From positions 620,001 through 684,000 of the forward strand of contig NZ_FQTW01000001.1 in the NCBI RefSeq assembly GCF_900129035.1: 64,000 nt of DNA, given 5' to 3'. The notes beneath the pieces were generated by a model that ran no database searches, was not told the DNA's origin, and was given only the letters and a program-made list of their open reading frames with translations. The position numbers were made by a program, and so were the translations under genes. Of this stretch, positions 61,662 to 64,000 are shown in pieces (the first letter of the stretch is position 1; each line of letters begins with the position of its first letter). The DNA comes from Psychroflexus salarius. GTDB taxonomy: Bacteria > Bacteroidota > Bacteroidia > Flavobacteriales > Flavobacteriaceae.

Positions 61662-61672
61662 AATTCAAAAAC

Positions 61673-62212
61673 ATGTTACGTACTTTTAAACTAATAAGTT
61701 TTGCTGTTATTTTTAGCTTACTAGGTGCTTGTAGCAGCATCAAAGTGGCTACTGATTATAGTAAAGAAGCTAATTTTGATTCTTATAAAAGTTTTGCTTT
61801 CTATAAACCTGGTATTGATAAAGCAGAAATTTCTGATTTAGACAAAAAACGCATTTTACGCGCTATTGAATCTGAACTGCTTAAAAAAGGCTTCACGAAA
61901 TCTTCAAATCCTGATTTGTTAGTTAGTATTTTTACAGAAACACGTGAAAATATTAATATTCATCAAAATAATTTTGGTTATGGCTGGGGCTGGAATCCAT
62001 GGTTTTGGGGACCACAAGGCATGAATACCGTTACACAAAACATAGAAGGTACACTTTTTATAGATTTGATTGATGCGCAACAAAATGAATTAGTTTGGCA
62101 AGGTTTAGGTACTGGTATTTTAGATTTAGATCAAGGTGTTGATAAAAAAATCGAAAAAATTAATCGTATTGTAGCTGAAATATTAGCAAAATATCCACCA
62201 GAGGATAATTAA
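61673..62212 (+). CDS. DUF4136 family lipoprotein
   Basis: 179-residue lipoprotein (lipobox LGAC, Cys20) of the DUF4136 family: KVATDYSKEANFDSYKSFAF, then a glycine/tryptophan-rich segment (YGWGWNPWFWG) and TLFIDLIDAQQNELVWQG. Probably on the outer or inner membrane; function unknown. It follows hutU by 11 bases and is ended by a strong hairpin. Confidence 0.88.
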   Translation: MLRTFKLISFAVIFSLLGACSSIKVATDYSKEANFDSYKSFAFYKPGIDKAEISDLDKKRILRAIESELLKKGFTKSSNPDLLVSIFTETRENINIHQNNFGYGWGWNPWFWGPQGMNTVTQNIEGTLFIDLIDAQQNELVWQGLGTGILDLDQGVDKKIEKINRIVAEILAKYPPEDN

Positions 62213-62244
62213 TGAAATAAAATTTGTTCTTATAGTTTTATATA

Positions 62245-62278
62245 AAAAAAGCGTAAATCAGTTGATTTACGCTTTTTT
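62245..62278. terminator. bidirectional terminator between DUF4136 and the PPIase
   Basis: AAAAAAGCGTAAATCA (62245-62260) and TGATTTACGCTTTTTT (62263-62278) are perfect 16-bp arms around a 2-base loop, with A- and T-runs at the ends. Confidence 0.88.
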
Positions 62279-62305
62279 GTTAAAATGCAACTTTAAACAT
62301 TTATT

Positions 62306-63232
62306 TTAAACCACTTCTACTTCAAAACATAAAATTGAATTTGCAGGAATTACACCTTGAATATCACGATCACCATAACCTAAATGTGGTGGAATTACAA
62401 ATTTAGCTTTTGCGCCTTTAGACAATAGCTGAAGACCTTCGTCCCAACCTTGAATAACTTGACCTTGACCTAAAACAAAATTAATAGGCTGATTACGTTG
62501 ATATGAAGAGTCAAATAATTGTCCGTTAGCTAATTTACCTGTATAATGGATATTAACCGAAGTTCCTGCTTTCAAAATATCTCCATCACCTTCAGCTAGT
62601 ACTTTATAGCGTAGACCAGAGTCAGTAGTTTTAAAGCTATCGTCGGTTAATTCATTAATTTTCTGTTCTAATTCTGCTTTTGCTTTGGCTTCACGTTCTG
62701 ATTTTGCTTCGTTAAAATCCCTAAATGTTTTTACAGCATCAAAAGCTTCAGCCGCATCTCCTATGCGTTTAATTTCGAGTGTTTCAATCTTATCGCCTTG
62801 GTTAATTTTATTGACAACATCTTGGCCATTGACGACGTAGCCAAAAACAGCATGCTTACCATCTAGCCAAGGTGTTTCATTATGCGTGATAAAAAATTGA
62901 CTTCCGTTGGTACCTGGACCAGCATTTGCCATTGATAAAACACCTGCACGATCATGTTTTAAGTCAGGATGAAATTCATCATCAAAATTATAGCCTGGAC
63001 CACCTGAACCATTTCCTGCAGGATCACCACCTTGAATTACAAAATCAGCAATTACCCGATGAAATTTTAATCCATCATAGTAAGGCTTACCTATTTTTTT
63101 TGCCTTATTTTCAAGTTTTCCTTCGGCAAGGCCAACAAAATTAGCTACTGTTCCTGGTGTTTTTTCAAAGGTTAATTGAACTAAAATATCGCCTTTATTG
63201 GTTTTAAAGTTTGCGTATAGACCGTCTTTCAT
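62306..63232 (-). CDS. dual-domain peptidyl-prolyl isomerase (cyclophilin-FKBP fusion)
   Basis: 308-residue protein with two unrelated prolyl-isomerase domains. Residues 1-165 are a cyclophilin ([15 protein letters not shown] with the catalytic Arg, [18 protein letters not shown]). A charged helical linker ([17 protein letters not shown]) follows, then residues ~205-308 are FKBP ([41 protein letters not shown]). No signal peptide, so cytosolic. Cyclophilin-FKBP fusions are known from Flavobacterium. Overlaps the upstream folK-dNK gene by 4 bases. Confidence 0.92.
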   Translation of the reverse strand: MKDGLYANFKTNKGDILVQLTFEKTPGTVANFVGLAEGKLENKAKKIGKPYYDGLKFHRVIADFVIQGGDPAGNGSGGPGYNFDDEFHPDLKHDRAGVLSMANAGPGTNGSQFFITHNETPWLDGKHAVFGYVVNGQDVVNKINQGDKIETLEIKRIGDAAEAFDAVKTFRDFNEAKSEREAKAKAELEQKINELTDDSFKTTDSGLRYKVLAEGDGDILKAGTSVNIHYTGKLANGQLFDSSYQRNQPINFVLGQGQVIQGWDEGLQLLSKGAKAKFVIPPHLGYGDRDIQGVIPANSILCFEVEVV

Positions 63233-64000
63233 ACGTTTAAATTTAGATGAGAAATTGAATGATTTATTGTTTTTATCAGTTGATTATAGTCGCTTCTTGA
63301 GTTTACAAAATCAATAGAAGCCATATCAATTAATTTAATATTTAGTTGCTGTTGATGTTTAATAAATTCAAGGTAACCCGTATTTATTTGTTCTAGATAA
63401 TCTGGCGCAATATTTTGCTCATAATCACGGCCACGTTTTTTTATATTTTCAAGTAACTGCTCGGTACTTTGGTATAAATAAACGTATAAATCTGGTTTAG
63501 GAATTTCACTATACATAACATTAAATATCTTTTTATAAAGTGAAAATTCCTCAGCTTCGAGCGTTACTTTAGCAAAAATGAGTGATTTATGCACATCGTA
63601 ATCAGATACAACGAAATCAGTAAACAAATCAAATTGAGCAATATCGTCTGCAATTTGTTGATGCCGATCGGCAAGAAAAGACATTTCTAATGGAAAGGCA
63701 TAACGTTTTTGATCTTCATAAAACTTTGGCAAAAAGGCGTTATCTTTAAATCGTTCTAAGATAAGTTTTGCATTAAAATCTTCTGAAATCATTTGAGATA
63801 AACTGGTTTTACCAGAACCTATGTTACCTTCAATCGCTAAAAAACTTAATTTCTCTAGTTGATTGAATTTTGGTTGAAGTTGTTCTGTAACAACTTCAAT
63901 AGTAGAATTATCAGCTGTATTTGCTAATAAATCAGAAATATTAGTTTTAAAATCGGGATGTGTAAAATAGGGAATTAAATCGGCTAAAGGCTGTAATACA
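63229..64000 (-). CDS. FolK-deoxynucleoside kinase fusion (partial, cut by right edge)
   Basis: The frame is open from the window's right edge to the stop at 63229. The first ~60 visible residues ([18 protein letters not shown]..) match the C-terminus of HPPK/FolK, the folate enzyme. The rest is a deoxynucleoside kinase: P-loop [35 protein letters not shown] and [11 protein letters not shown]. Counting only from the internal ATG at 63792 would lose the P-loop, so that ATG is not the start. The N-terminal FolK part lies outside the window. Confidence 0.85.
   Translation of the reverse strand, partial: VLQPLADLIPYFTHPDFKTNISDLLANTADNSTIEVVTEQLQPKFNQLEKLSFLAIEGNIGSGKTSLSQMISEDFNAKLILERFKDNAFLPKFYEDQKRYAFPLEMSFLADRHQQIADDIAQFDLFTDFVVSDYDVHKSLIFAKVTLEAEEFSLYKKIFNVMYSEIPKPDLYVYLYQSTEQLLENIKKRGRDYEQNIAPDYLEQINTGYLEFIKHQQQLNIKLIDMASIDFVNSRSDYNQLIKTINHSISHLNLNV

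Overview
The window is AT-rich and comes from a member of the Bacteroidota, most likely a marine or aquatic Flavobacteriaceae. Four things support this. The -7 promoter element TAnnTTTG recurs in front of genes. A type IX secretion (T9SS type B) sorting domain is present. TonB-dependent receptors carry carboxypeptidase-regulatory N-terminal domains, one of them next to a DUF4249 lipoprotein. Several small families are typical of Flavobacteria (CcoS, DUF3822, DUF4136, DUF5522, DUF5683, DUF6095). KdsB indicates an LPS-bearing envelope. I saw no rRNA, tRNA or CRISPR array.

Layout. 1-3925: end of a cbb3 oxidase operon (ccoI, ccoS, ccoN running off the left edge). 4027-5052: two exported unknowns. 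5150-7689: light/stress-type cluster SRPBCC protein, SDR, photolyase. 7679-11935: kdsB and a Dda/RecD2-like helicase, then an unknown, DUF3822 and rsmD. 12032-14386: a two-gene operon that looks like the sulfonolipid (capnine) entry pathway, a cysteate-synthase-like enzyme followed by an alpha-oxoamine synthase. 14440-16491: oligopeptidase B. 16645-19605: ybaB, then recF-lipoprotein-dciA on the other strand, with an integron-type cassette between ybaB and dciA that carries a decayed HEPN/MNT toxin-antitoxin pair. 19708-25887: TPR protein, ribH, small membrane protein, mutL, two rhomboids, an EEP-family protein. 25893-26055: a 163-bp imperfect palindrome. 26055-31232: parA-parB-DUF5683-dapB-lepB-wbqC.

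31395-35602: TonB receptor, DUF4249, murQ, DUF6095. 35592-37721: MFS transporter and M48 lipoprotein. 37833-41093: exported and cytosolic MsrB, collagen-like lipoprotein, T9SS cargo. 41177-47618: lpdA, rRNA/tRNA methyltransferase, M23 peptidase, second TonB receptor. 47615-51745: cysteine desulfurase, TSP3-repeat lipoprotein, Smr protein, and a tandem CD225/CD225/DUF2752 membrane cluster. 51809-56156: pepD, cysE-cysM, FAD amine oxidase. 56343-59359: hemL, LysM glucosaminidase, and a PLP enzyme with no conventional start codon. 59470-62212: DUF5522, hutU, DUF4136. 62306-64000: a cyclophilin-FKBP fusion and a FolK-deoxynucleoside kinase fusion cut by the right edge.

The window is mostly chromosomal housekeeping. 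Its most unusual parts are the attC-like cassette at 16959-17795, the sulfonolipid pair (with a separate cysE-cysM pair for ordinary cysteine), the large palindrome at 25893-26055, the missing start codon near 59359, and several compact promoters in which regulatory or hairpin DNA touches the start codon.
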